Assembly (NCBI RefSeq): GCF_003073045.1
Contig: NC_037593.1
Coordinates: 7,865,525 to 7,929,524, forward strand
Direction of reading: 5' to 3'
DNA from: Pomacea canaliculata
Lineage: Eukaryota; Mollusca; Gastropoda; Architaenioglossa; Ampullariidae
Length of the DNA: 64,000 nucleotides
Positions 50,780-62,140 of the stretch are shown in pieces. The translations under genes were made by a program, and so were the position numbers. The notes under the pieces are model-generated. The model ran no database searches. It was given only the letters and a program-made list of their open reading frames with translations, and had not been told where the DNA came from. Positions within the stretch are counted from its first letter, which is position 1. Each line of letters starts with the position of its first letter.

Positions 50780-51654
50780 CTAAAATTGAAAAAAAAAAAA
50801 TCCAGTTAATCACATTATTATCAGTAGACTCGCAAAAGTGCACAATCAAATAAAATTTTAACAGCTGATGATCTCATGATCAACATGAACACAAAGATGT
50901 AATCTACACACGCCATTCTTCCTCGTCAAAAAATTCTTCTCGTTCTTTGTTTTATAAATATTTTTTGGTCGTGGTCTGCCCAATTTTCTCAACAAAAACT
51001 GTGCCTGTCGATTTTCATCTCCGCACAAACTGGTATAGCCTGAAGCCAGAAATGTCCATATGAACTAAGGGAGCTTACTTCAAACTGATGGGAGAACTAC
51101 AGATCAGACAGATTACCTCGCCTGGAACAGGGATGCTTGAAGGATGTTCAGTTTGGGGCGAGGGGGAGCCGAGAAGATACTTAAAGTGCAGCAGTCTCTG
51201 CCTAAAGAGATGAGCGTTTACAAATAACATCCCATGATCAGAATACACTATCAGCTAAGCTGACTCCCTATCATCATTCGCAGTCGAGTTCTTATTTTTT
51301 CAGTCTTCATTCGACGAATGATGAAACCATTAGAAAAATGCCTTTCCCCCATCTCTCTCCCCACCCTCAAGCCTCGCCCACACAAAATACCTTCCTCATA
51401 CCTTTCCTGTAATTTTCTTTTTAAAGTGTTGCTTAGACACCTCGCCAAAAGAAGTTTGGAATGACTCTACATTCATCAAAGCTCGTAGCCGCTATTTGCC
51501 TGCCTGTCCGAAAGTCTGGCATTTGGGTAAAATTGTGTTCATGATGTTTTCCTGACCCAGGGACGAGCAGGCGCCGACTGGCTGCCTGACTAGCGTGCCA
51601 ACACTGCATTCTGTGGCCTCTTATCGTGTGTACCACGAGACCTGCCAGCTCTCA

Positions 51655-51815
51655 GCTCTGTGTGTGTGTGACTGTGGAACTGTGTGTGTGTGACTGTGTG
51701 GAAGTGTGTGTGACTGTGTGGAAGTGTGTGTGACTGTGTGGAACTGTGTGTGTGACTGTGTGGAAGTCTGTGTTTGTGACTGTGTGGAAGTGTATGTGTT
51801 TGACTGTGTGGAAGC
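51655..51815. repeat. GTGTGTGACTGTGTGGAA minisatellite
   Basis: About seven tandem copies of a 20-24 base unit of the form TGTGTGACTGTGTGGAAG, with small length and base variants. Open frames on both strands here are repeat products. Confidence 0.9.
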
Positions 51816-54329
51816 AAGCGTGCTCGCTGCTGTCGTCCAGTCAGAGGCTCGACGATGTGGCAATAGCTCAAACTGTTATCTCATTCTGAGCTTGGAAGAA
51901 AAACGTTTTACGAATGGCCTTCACCCCGGCAGTTCACAGTCATCAAGTGGGTACAGCTTCTCCTCCTTCCCCAGTCTTCATTCCTCTCTACCTGTCTTGT
52001 CTTTCTTATCTCTCGCCACCTTAGTCGCTCCCTCTCTTCGTAACTGACGCACGCGCGTGTAATTACATGGATAAAAAAGAAGAATGGTAGAAGCTTTATT
52101 TTAGCCCCGACAAGAATGGAGAAAATGGAGGGAAAGGAACAACAAAAACAAATACATAAATAAAATGGAAAAGAAATGTAAAAAGCGCGGAAGACATGAC
52201 TGCTATCGAGTTCTACCTGATACCTAGGTTAACATCTCGCCCACACGATCAAGCCTGTGTGGCAAGAACTATCTCGCAGATAAATATTTATGATCCCCCG
52301 CATGGGCACATTGCCTCTGAAGCCCTGCTTGACACCACACTTTAGAAAGCCTCATCTTTTCTTCGACTAATTTATTTACCATTACTTCATTTAAAGGCTA
52401 CCAGCGGCAGATACTGTGAGTTAGCTAAGGTATTAGAGAGATATGCCTGTTAGCACAGGAGACGAGATCGGGGCAGACAGGAACGTGCCATCTTGGTTTC
52501 GGTCACAGGATAGTAACACACCTGGCGACAGGTGTGCCTGAGACTGAGCAGGGATGACTGTTCTGTTGGCAGGTGAGAGAGGATGCCCGTTACATTCTAG
52601 GACAACAGGGTGAAAGTACGCTTGTTAACCTATGAAGATTTCGTTAACCCTGTTGTGGTACATAGGGTCGCTTCAACCTAAACTTTCTATGACCCATTAT
52701 TTTATTTTATTTTTTTTTTTACTTTTAAAACCAGAACGACATAAGACAGACAAATGATGAATACCAAATGGCTGTGCAACCAATGCCAGCAGTAAAAGTT
52801 AGACCTAATCAAGTGTTAGACCTAATCAGTGTGAAATAGTCAGCTGACATGCAGTGTTGTACAATACTATTTGGGTTTTGTATTACATTGTCCTATTATT
52901 TGAAAAAAAACATGATGTAATGAGGTGTTATTCCATTTTAATATACCATTTAATAATGAAGTCACACTGACTCATGGTGCTGTAAACATAAGGTTTTTCA
53001 TGATACCAGAGAAGGGCTAAACAGGTCTCGCCCCTGTTTGACTTCTAGGCGCACACGCCATCACATACAAGCAAATCTGTTAGCACGTGCATTCGTGTTT
53101 AAACACCGTACCACACACTACCAGTGTCTCTATTTCCCACAGGCATCTAACTACACGGCCTTTAGTCACTGATGTGCTGATATCGAGAAGAATTAGCTGC
53201 TACAAGTTTCTGGGCTTTTAGTAAATCTCTCTCTCTGTCCCTGTGCTGACTATGGCAGTCAGCGATGCGTCGAACCACGTACCAGCAACAGCTGTGAGTC
53301 TGTCAGTCACTCCCCATCCCCACCCCTGTACTCACGCCTCGTCCTCCCTGCCGAGGGGCTCCAAACTCCTCGCATCAGTGGTCATGATATCTATGAGGAT
53401 GTGCAGATGAACAAGTACAGTAGTAGGATCAAAGAAGGGATGGACGGAAAGAACAGGCAGAGGAAGAGGAAAATGAGAAGGGAAGGAATAGAGATCAATT
53501 TCACTTTATGTGCACTTGGAGCCTGCAAAGTCTGATATATTTAGACATCATTTTAAGGATTCATTACTACTATCACAAGAAACATGTTCCCGATAAATCT
53601 ACGCGACTTTTATTTAATCAACCATATTAAAAACTACTTATTTACCGACAGATAACAGACGCGTGGGCACAACACTACAAGGATTCTTCCCACAGAACTG
53701 AACGACGCTTGAGAGCCTTGTAGATAAAAAGAACAAGATTGCAAACAGTCTCTGTTTTGTTGGACGCCAGGCGAGAGCGAGAAGGGCAGAGTGAAGAAGG
53801 AATAAGAGGCAAGGACAGATGATTACAGGAAGGAAGCAGTGTTACCAGTGCCGGAACCTAAAACCGTCCGTTATATAAATCTTCAGACACTTACACTCTG
53901 CAAAGCGGGAGTCTACAGCATAAAGTGTTTCCAATCATCATTAGGCTTCAAGAAAGGTACATGTTCTACATCAGGATGTCGCATCAACTGCGCATGCGCT
54001 AAGCAAAGCCCAAAAAATAAAAGAAAAAAATCAAACCATATATCTAAACGACTGGGATGGCTTCCAGAAGCGTTTATGTCTCATTTCCACATATAACAGC
54101 GCCCATAAGCTCAAAAGGTGACCAGACACTTCGGGTAAATGAAGAGGAGAGGTGGAAATGAGGCAGCTCAGCCAGAGCACGTGTGTTTAAATCATGTTGT
54201 ATGCTCTTTTCCCGACCAAACTGTTCTCTCTCTACATACCCCCTTTCTGACTGTACTTCTTCGTTTGTTTGCGTGTGCCTAAAACGTGGGTGGGATGTGT
54301 GCGTGCGCGTGTATGCGTGTCTGTGTGAG

Positions 54330-54343
54330 AGGGGGGGGGGGGA
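54330..54343. repeat. Poly(G) run next to a GT-rich stretch
   Basis: A run of about 12 G follows GTGTGAGAG; such runs often mark assembly or sequencing uncertainty. Confidence 0.7.
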
Positions 54344-57300
54344 ATCTAGAATGATATTTATTCGATCATGTCCGCTTCAAAGAGTGAATCCACTGCTCAT
54401 TGCTGGCCCATTAAAATAAGAATTACCACAGCTTCTGTGCGTATTACAGGCGCGGTTGTGTGTCTTTTTCTCTCTGTGCTTTTGTGCATGTGTGTGTGTG
54501 AGTCTAGGTTCGGGAGCTAACAGCCCTGAACAAAAATTTCGATTTTGCGCTGCATTTTATTTTCACCAGGCGGCGCTCTTCAATCGATGGCGGTCAGATG
54601 AGTGTCGATGCCAGCAGATGATGACAGATGTCAGCCAGTGACATTCGCACTCAAAGCCCATGCGAAAATCGATGACGTGAAGCGTACATCCCCAGCCCAC
54701 ACCCCAGGTTCCTGGCAACATTTGCAAGACGGGGATCCTCATAAGAGACAGATGGAGCAGAGTTCACCAAGTGGAGTAAAGCGGTAACTAAATAAATACC
54801 CAATCTGTGTGCAGCTGGTCGCAAACATAATAACAAAGACAAGATGGAGTTGGGAGAGGGAAAGAGGGAGGGAAGGAGAGACCACCCGCATAACTGTAGC
54901 TGAGCGCAAGTGTGGCTTCGAGGGCTGGTGGTTCGTTTACTCGAGTGGAGCAAAAGGCCACTGATTTCAGGATTTTCAACGGAGGCCTGTGTCTGGAAAA
55001 GACTTTATGTCCACCCAGCAGAAATGAGCACCTAATATATCAGGGAAGGTTAAAAAAACGGTTTAGAAAGAAGGTTGGGCTCCGCCTAGCACATGCCATG
55101 CCACAGACTTCTGTGATCTTAGACGGCGCCTTCCAATCGCTACTGACTGCCGAGGTCTACAGAGAGCACCTGGTGTCTTAGAGATGCATGCCCTGTGCAC
55201 ACGGTCAAATATTCTGTATTCTAAACTTCTGTATAACTCAAAAAACTAACCACCACATTTTTTTTGTATCGATTACAATTACAATTTTCGTCTTTCGAGT
55301 TATCAGGTGTTTACCATCGGGAAGGCTAATAATACTAATTCTTCTCCTGAATTTTTTTTTTAACTTCCCCATTCTTAATGTTTACTAGAAGTTTATAATC
55401 ACAATAGCGATCTTTACATTCGTGTGTCTCAATAAAGGCAACTGATTGGCTAATGGACTAATTCCCCGCTTCCGCTTTAACCACCGGTGGATATGTACTG
55501 CGCCTGCGCTGAATAACTGACGAAACACCCTTATTCGTAGAGTTGTGTCTTGCCTCCTGAAGGATTTAATTTGGATGAAAGTGCGACGAGACCATTTATT
55601 CTTGCTGTTATGGAGAGTCCTGGGGTATTGCTCGTGACAGCTCGTTGATTGAAAAGCAACATTTATAAACAACAGTCACAAGTGTGATTTGTGTGGTACT
55701 GACAATGTTGGAATGTTGAATTACAGAAATTAGGTACTTGAACAGAGGTATCGGGTGCCATCCGATTGAACAGAGGAGTGGAGCAGACTGAAGTGAGGGA
55801 GTGGGGAGGTTGTGTCCCGTTATTGAACTGCCTTTAATGAACAGAGGACTAGAGATATTTTCGGTTACTACATTGATTACAATAACAGGCTTGTTAACCT
55901 GACTAACATTTGAAGCTTCCTTCAGTTTTAGGCAGGTCGCTGAAGACAACTGTTCTTATTTAAAAAAATGAAAACATAAAAAGAGTATCAGACTGGAAGA
56001 GTATCAGCAAGTTTCAAACCTCTACCAAACGCGGAGTCAAAGATGATCTGCACAACATCAGGAAGTCTAAGATGGTGAGTCCGCGAACAGTGGGTCACGG
56101 CTGGCGTGCTCTCTCTCTCTGTGCTCGTGCTGCACGTGCTGCAGTGTGTTTAAAAACAATGAAAGCGCGGCTGCAAGCCACCCCCACTCCCAAACAGCAC
56201 ATCTGTCAATGATCTCAGACTTCCATCGCACCGCGTGTTTTTGTTTTGCAAGGAGCTGGGGGTGTGGAGGGCGGGGGAATGAAGAGAATGCAAGTAGGGA
56301 CAAGCAGCAGACTGTGGATGGTGGCTACCACCACTTCTCTACAGTGGCTACTGCTATTTTAAGGAGGTGGGAGACACGAGGGGGATGCCCAAACGGTGGA
56401 AAAATGTCGGTTCGTAGAGGACTTATTCCATCCCCAAACAGTTCACCACCCTAAACCCTCCCCCTCTCTCCACACCACAAACACCGCTACCACAATATCT
56501 TCAGTTCCTGCTGATGCGAAGAACTTGCTCAGTGAAAAATAAAAAAAAAAGACAATGTGGGGGAGGGTAGCAACAGGTAGCGCGCGCCTCTCGGAATGTG
56601 GGCAAGTGGCAGGTATCTGCTGACGTTGACTTAGGCATGTTATCGCGCTGGTGTGTGTGTGCGCGCGCATGCGTGTGTGTGTTTGAGGTGACTGCACACG
56701 TTCTGTTTCGTTCGCAGAGGTGCCTGAAACAAAACACTTCCTTTGTGGCGAAGAAAACAGAGAAGAAAGGGAGCCGAGTCTTGTGTGTGGTGTCCACTTA
56801 GGTTCTTGTTAACTGGATCCTGGGTGTTGTGGAGGATCCACTTGGCGGTTAGCACTTGTTTCAGCTGTATGAGCGGAATGAAGCTGTGCTTGGCGTCAGA
56901 GTCGTTTACCGAGTACTTATAGTTCACCACCTCGCTCTTTCTCCTCAGTTAAGTTCTTGCTTGGCTTTTAGTTTTTGTTTGGCCAATATGTTTCGCATGT
57001 TTTTGTTAGTTTTTTTCCAGGGCGTATGACTGTAAATCATCCATTGTCAGTTACACTAACTGGGCAACATCTTTTGTCAGCAACATCGTCTGATAACAAG
57101 GTCACTTGAAAGAATGGACAATGTGCCTGTCAATACTTCAAAATTTACAAAAGAAATGGACGAAAAGTCTACAAAACTTAACAAGTTACAGACCGTGGTT
57201 ACAAATAAGTATTTAAATAACTTTATCACGTGACTAATATACCATTCTATGACTTTATTTATAACTCTCTGAGCGAAGTGCCACATACTCAATGGTTTCA

Positions 57301-59147
57301 CATGTGGACATTTCATCTTTGTGTGTGAGCATCATCATGTCTAACCTTTCAGTCTCGGCAATCAGCACTAGCCATCTCTTGAAAAGGTTGGTCTACCTCA
57401 ATTAAATATTCGGCAAGTAAAATTATTTTTCCCACATATGAGGCAGTAGTGATGTATAAAATATAGAAGGGTAAAATTATTATTTTGAATCAGTTTAGAT
57501 AAATTTTTAAAATAACGATTTCCAAAACATAAACATCTGAGACTGAGTAAATTCAATGGTTGTTTGAAGTAACAGGCAATAAAAGTGTTAAGCCATGGGA
57601 CACCGTCTAAAAGTTAATTTTTCCTGCCTTCCTATTGTGCCGACCGTAGCGCGCGCTCCTCACGTGAGCAACACAAGAAACGCTGTTAAAACCACGTCCC
57701 CCGGTGTGAGGACCAACATAAACTTGTTTACACACGTCAGCCAAACCCTAACCGCTAAACTATTTCGCTTCATTTCCCCCCCTTAAAACCTACAGGTGCT
57801 ACAGGTGCTACAGGTGCAAACTTGTAGTGAAGACGCACAACTGTCGCGAGCTTAACGTGGCCTGACTTAATTATCTCGTTTGCTGCTAATACCATCTCTA
57901 GCCGCCGCTGTGTTTAATCTTGGGAACTAAAACACCTCCGTGTGTGTGTGCGCGCGTGTGTGTGCTTCTAACGACAAGGTGCCGTCTCCTGTTAATAACA
58001 TCAAAGCTCAGTGGACGGACGTGAGACTGTAGCCAAGGGTATAATGAGGAAGCTGGAGGTAGCTTTAATCAGATATCTGTGAGCTAGCAAGCACATGTAG
58101 ATACGCGCATTGGGGAGGTCTGCTTTTAAAACCCTGTCCTGAGCAAAACTGCTGCCACCCGTTTAACTCCGCACGCTTGGAGTGTTGAAAGCGAGAGTAA
58201 AGTGAGGGTGTGTGGATCTCTAACGAGATCGCCCGCGAACGTTTGATGAAAACCGACGGTTGTTTTGTTACAGACAGAGCTTAACTGATTAACTGAACTC
58301 TTTCAGTGCAGAGGTCTTCCTTCTTTCCCTCTCCTCACCCCCAAGACCCCTAAGCTGAACCTTTATCACTGATCAATGTGATGTTCTCTATCAGTAGCAG
58401 GAGGGGCTTGTTTTGATCAGAATGATCTACTTTGGGAATCAGAGTGAACGTGTTCAACCACTGGCCTCCCGTTTTACAGTTTCTCTCCCTTTGGTACGCT
58501 TTACCTCCCTTAGCAATACTTTCACAGTTAACTGACATATTCGCTCCTCCAATTCCTTCCTCTCCACTACCCACGATGTCCAAATCAACATGAGGAACAG
58601 CCGCGAATGTCACAAGCCCGCAGCAACTGTCTACGGCCACAATCTTTTGACAATGACACAGTATTAGCACCTGTTGGACTAAGTGCACGTGCTCTGCTTG
58701 TTCATGCCAAACAGAACGAAAAGCCCACCAGTAAATAATTTTATCATAAGATACGAGGAAAACTTGATCCAAACGCGTCGTGAAGTTCGTACAAAAGCAG
58801 AGATTATGGTCACAACAAATAGCAGATGCAGGTCCGTAGTTATGATACAAGGGTGTAACTGTCCCAGGGCAAAATGAGGAAATAGGAAGTCAAAGGAAAA
58901 GTGTTCTGTCTCCGTAGTTACGGAGCGACGTCGAAGCCACCCTCTCTCAAGCCGGATATTGCTTTATGTTTCTTTGCCCCAGGGCATCTTTGCCACCACT
59001 TCATAAACACGGCCCCAGGGATAAAGCAGCATCCAAGGGGTCTGGATACTGCTTTAAAACTAATAAGACAAAACGCTTGTCTTTTATTTCCCTATTTTAC
59101 CGAAGGGCAACGACCTTACAATAAACCTAATCAGCCATCCAAGCAAA

Positions 59148-59700
59148 GTAATGAAAGTTATTCAGAATCGCCTCAGCACCAGGGCTGAGCAACTGCTAGC
59201 ACTGCAGCCTGGCCTTAGACCAAGTAAGAGCAGACTGTCGCATCCTGATACAGAAATCAGCATCAGCGAGATCTTTATCGCGAGTTGGTCGACTTGAAAA
59301 AGGCTTTTGACAGACTGGCGCTATATAGCACGTGACGCGAACACTCAGCATCAAAGGGGGTAGTCTATAGTCCAAATCATCAAAGCTCTGTGAATGCAGT
59401 GCTGCTGGTTAACCAAACGCGTGTTTTCTTGTACACGACAATAAACGTACTTCAAGAGCGCCCCCTATCATCTGTACTGTTCAACAACTGTTTGGAGAAC
59501 ATCAGGCATGAGACACTCAACAGTCACCACAATTTCACGTGCGTTTGTGTAAGACATCAATATGATAGCAGGCATCAACAAGGAGCTGAAAGATTTGACT
59601 AAGAGGGTGGCGGACAGTCTGGACACGTACAGTATGGAGGCAAGCACTCACAACAGTAATGTCATCGTCATTGGCAACCGCAAAGCATAGATCTTCGTGA
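59148..59700 (+). pseudogene. Decayed non-LTR retrotransposon reverse transcriptase (LINE)
   Basis: Pieces of a LINE reverse transcriptase appear in order on the + strand, in shifting frames with stops. VIQNRLSTRAEQLLA comes first, then DLYRELVDLKKAFDR (normally xxDFKKAFDRVW). Next come AVLLVNQTRVFLYTT and SSVLFNNCLENIRHETL (normally LLSPVLFNxFLExIMxETL), then AGINKELKDLTKRVADSLDT. The polymerase box FADD is lost and RQG is altered, so the copy is dead. The order of blocks is as in endonuclease-type LINEs of molluscs. The AATAAA near 60255 after a 0.5-kb AT-rich stretch may mark the element's 3' end. Confidence 0.75.
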
Positions 59701-60733
59701 TCCAGTAGCTCGCCATTGTCACTTCTGTCAAGGTATGACAGAGAACAGAGTACATGTGTTATGTATATGCCCTGTTTATGACATACTTGGATGATAAATA
59801 TTGTAAAATATTGAAGGAGGGACCTTGTGTTCTGAGGCAATTATAAAACAGAATCAATGAGACAATAAGACAATTTGTACTTTTTATATTCTTGATGTTG
59901 GGAAAACGTTGTTGGACAATGAATTGCTGAGCTGTGTGGTAACGGACCAAGAGAAAATATCCAGTGGAAGGGTATGGTGTGTGAAGATGTGTAGGTGAAT
60001 GAGTGCATAAGGAAGGCAGACACAGGATGATGTGTCAGGGTGGGTATAGAGGATGTGGTGGTGGTGGGAGGGAGGTAAAAAGTATTACAGTGGGTTTGGA
60101 GCTTTATAATCTTTTCTATTATGTCTTTGGTGTATAATTATATGTGTATATGAGTGTGTGAAAATACAGGTGAATTGTGAATGAAATTTGTATAGATTAG
60201 GGTATATAAGCCAGATTTGAATAAGACCCTGGCTATAGCAAATGTGCTTACAGCAATAAAAGATAAGTCTATTATTATTTGTTTTTATTATTATTTAATG
60301 AAGGCGCCTCTTCACGGTATGCTAAGTGGAGCCGAGGCTGTCTGGTTGTAACAGTCGCAAGCCGCGGTCAAGGCAGACAAGTCTGCACACATCTGGTGGC
60401 TTCGTGCACAAACAGTGCAACCAGCAGCTGTCCAACACATTTCCAGTTTGTTTTGATCGAAAGGCATTTGAAGGAAGGGCTTAAATTGTCTTTGATGATT
60501 CCTAAGACGCTGTGTATCTAATTATGGTTAAAACACGGCTGAAGGCACTTTTTTGGCTCTTTGATGAGCTGATAGGGTAATGAGATCGTAATGATTTGCA
60601 CCTGGTGAAACTTTGCCATAGACGTTCTGCATGCAGTCATTTCGGGGAAAAAAGGTCTTGTTTAAAAATAAAGACTACAGGCAAGTAAGCGGTTGTAGAA
60701 TCCACCTCTCTCCATCTCAGGCGTACGCGCCTT

Positions 60734-60755
60734 AAAAAAAAAAAAAAAAAAAAAA
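60734..60755. repeat. Poly(A) run
   Basis: About 21 consecutive A; could be the tail of a retroposed sequence lying upstream on the + strand, but no source element is recognised. Confidence 0.7.
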
Positions 60756-60984
60756 GCTTCTTTTCTACCTAACACTCAGTCGCTTACATTACCTGCAAAC
60801 CTGCAAATAGGATTTAGAGATTCCAAACTGGAAGAGAAGACGTGGATAATAAAAGAGGGAAAGCGAAGCCCAGAATGACAGATCAATCGATTCGATATTG
60901 TTTTTCGCATAGCAGGTTCAAAGGTAAAGGGCAGGCTAAGTCAATTTAAAAGAGTAGCTGAGCGCAATCATTGCAAAATTGGTT

Positions 60985-61152
60985 TCAGTGTTTGTTTGTT
61001 TGTTTGTTTTTTGTTGTTTTTTTTTTGTTTTTGTTTTTGTTTTTGTTTTTTTTTTACTCTACGCTCATTCTTCATTTTATTCAATTCTAATATGCCTTGC
61101 CAAAAAGAATTATTATTATTATTTTTTTTTTTTATTTATTTATTTATTTTTT
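60985..61152. repeat. T-rich tract with (TTTG)n, (TTA)n and (TTTA)n
   Basis: Several short T-rich microsatellites in a row. The Phe/Val-rich + strand frame over them is a composition artefact. Confidence 0.9.
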
Positions 61153-61814
61153 GTTAACTGCTAACAAGCAAAAGGAACACAGCGGCATCACCAGGAGAGT
61201 AAGAACGCCGACAATATTGTATCTCCTGAATCCAGTTCTGTGTCGAGGGTTAAAGTAGCTAGTGCTTAAAGGAATAACGATTCCATTATCAATGCTGAAC
61301 GGACAGGAGAAGAAGGAAGGTATGAAGAAAAATGAGAAAGCTAATAAATAAATAAATAATTAATAAATAAAGGCAGACACAAAAATATAAAAAAGAGACG
61401 AGAGAGAGAAAGAAATGACACAAATAGAGAGGACGGACATCCAGTAGCGCTGTGTCTGTGATTTAACAATCTCCGGTAAGTAAAATATCTAAGCTCTACC
61501 AGTCTTTCCTCGGGCAGCTCTGAACGAAATATTTTATGGTTACACGCGGTGAAGGGCCCGCATACAAACCGTCGACGTGGGTTTATTTTTAGTGTCACTC
61601 TGTCTTCCTTTACAGCACTAACAAAACTTAAGCCAGTTACAAGAACCGATGTTTACTATCTTTAAACAATATGAGTAAAAGCTCCTTGCTACGTCCAAGT
61701 GAGGTGCACTGGAGATCCATCCATGCTGTGCTGAAATTTGTCAAGCAGACGAGGTATTTCTCACGAGCATGCAAGAAACACAACTCAACATTCTTTCGCG
61801 ACTTTGACGGAGAG

Positions 61815-62140
61815 GGCGGGTGAGTGAAAAGACTACAAAGATGAGGAGGAGGATAAAAAATGACATGAAAAGAACGAAGACAAAAATTATGAAGGAAAGA
61901 AGAAATGAAATAAGAGGAGAACGAGAAATAGGAAGATAAACTGCCCTCGAAAAGACGACGAAGAACATACAGAGGAAAAGAAGGAAAGTAAAACAAAAGA
62001 AGACGAGAAAGACAAAGAGTAAAATGACCTGAAAACGACGACGAAGAACAAGGGAAGGGAGAAAGAAAAAAAATGGATGACGAAGGAATAAGACAAAGAC
62101 GAAGAAGAAATGGAGAAAGTTAAAAAACAAAAGAAAACCA
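61815..62140. repeat. Polypurine (A/G) tract
   Basis: The + strand is dominated by GAAGA, GAGGA and AAAGA over about 325 bases, similar to the tract at 1012-1330. The three overlapping - strand frames full of Phe, Leu and Ser come from it. Confidence 0.85.

Noticed and set aside
51114-51196. Possible extra MTO1 exon: flanked by TTTAG and GAG|GTAATC, in phase with the next exon
   Set aside because: MTO1 proteins should read GPR just before YCPSIESK, but this segment would give QAR and has no similarity to the expected upstream residues. Treated as a chance exon-like segment.
51590-51871. His/Thr/Ser repeat frames on the - strand
   Set aside because: They are translations of the GT-rich minisatellite in alternative frames.
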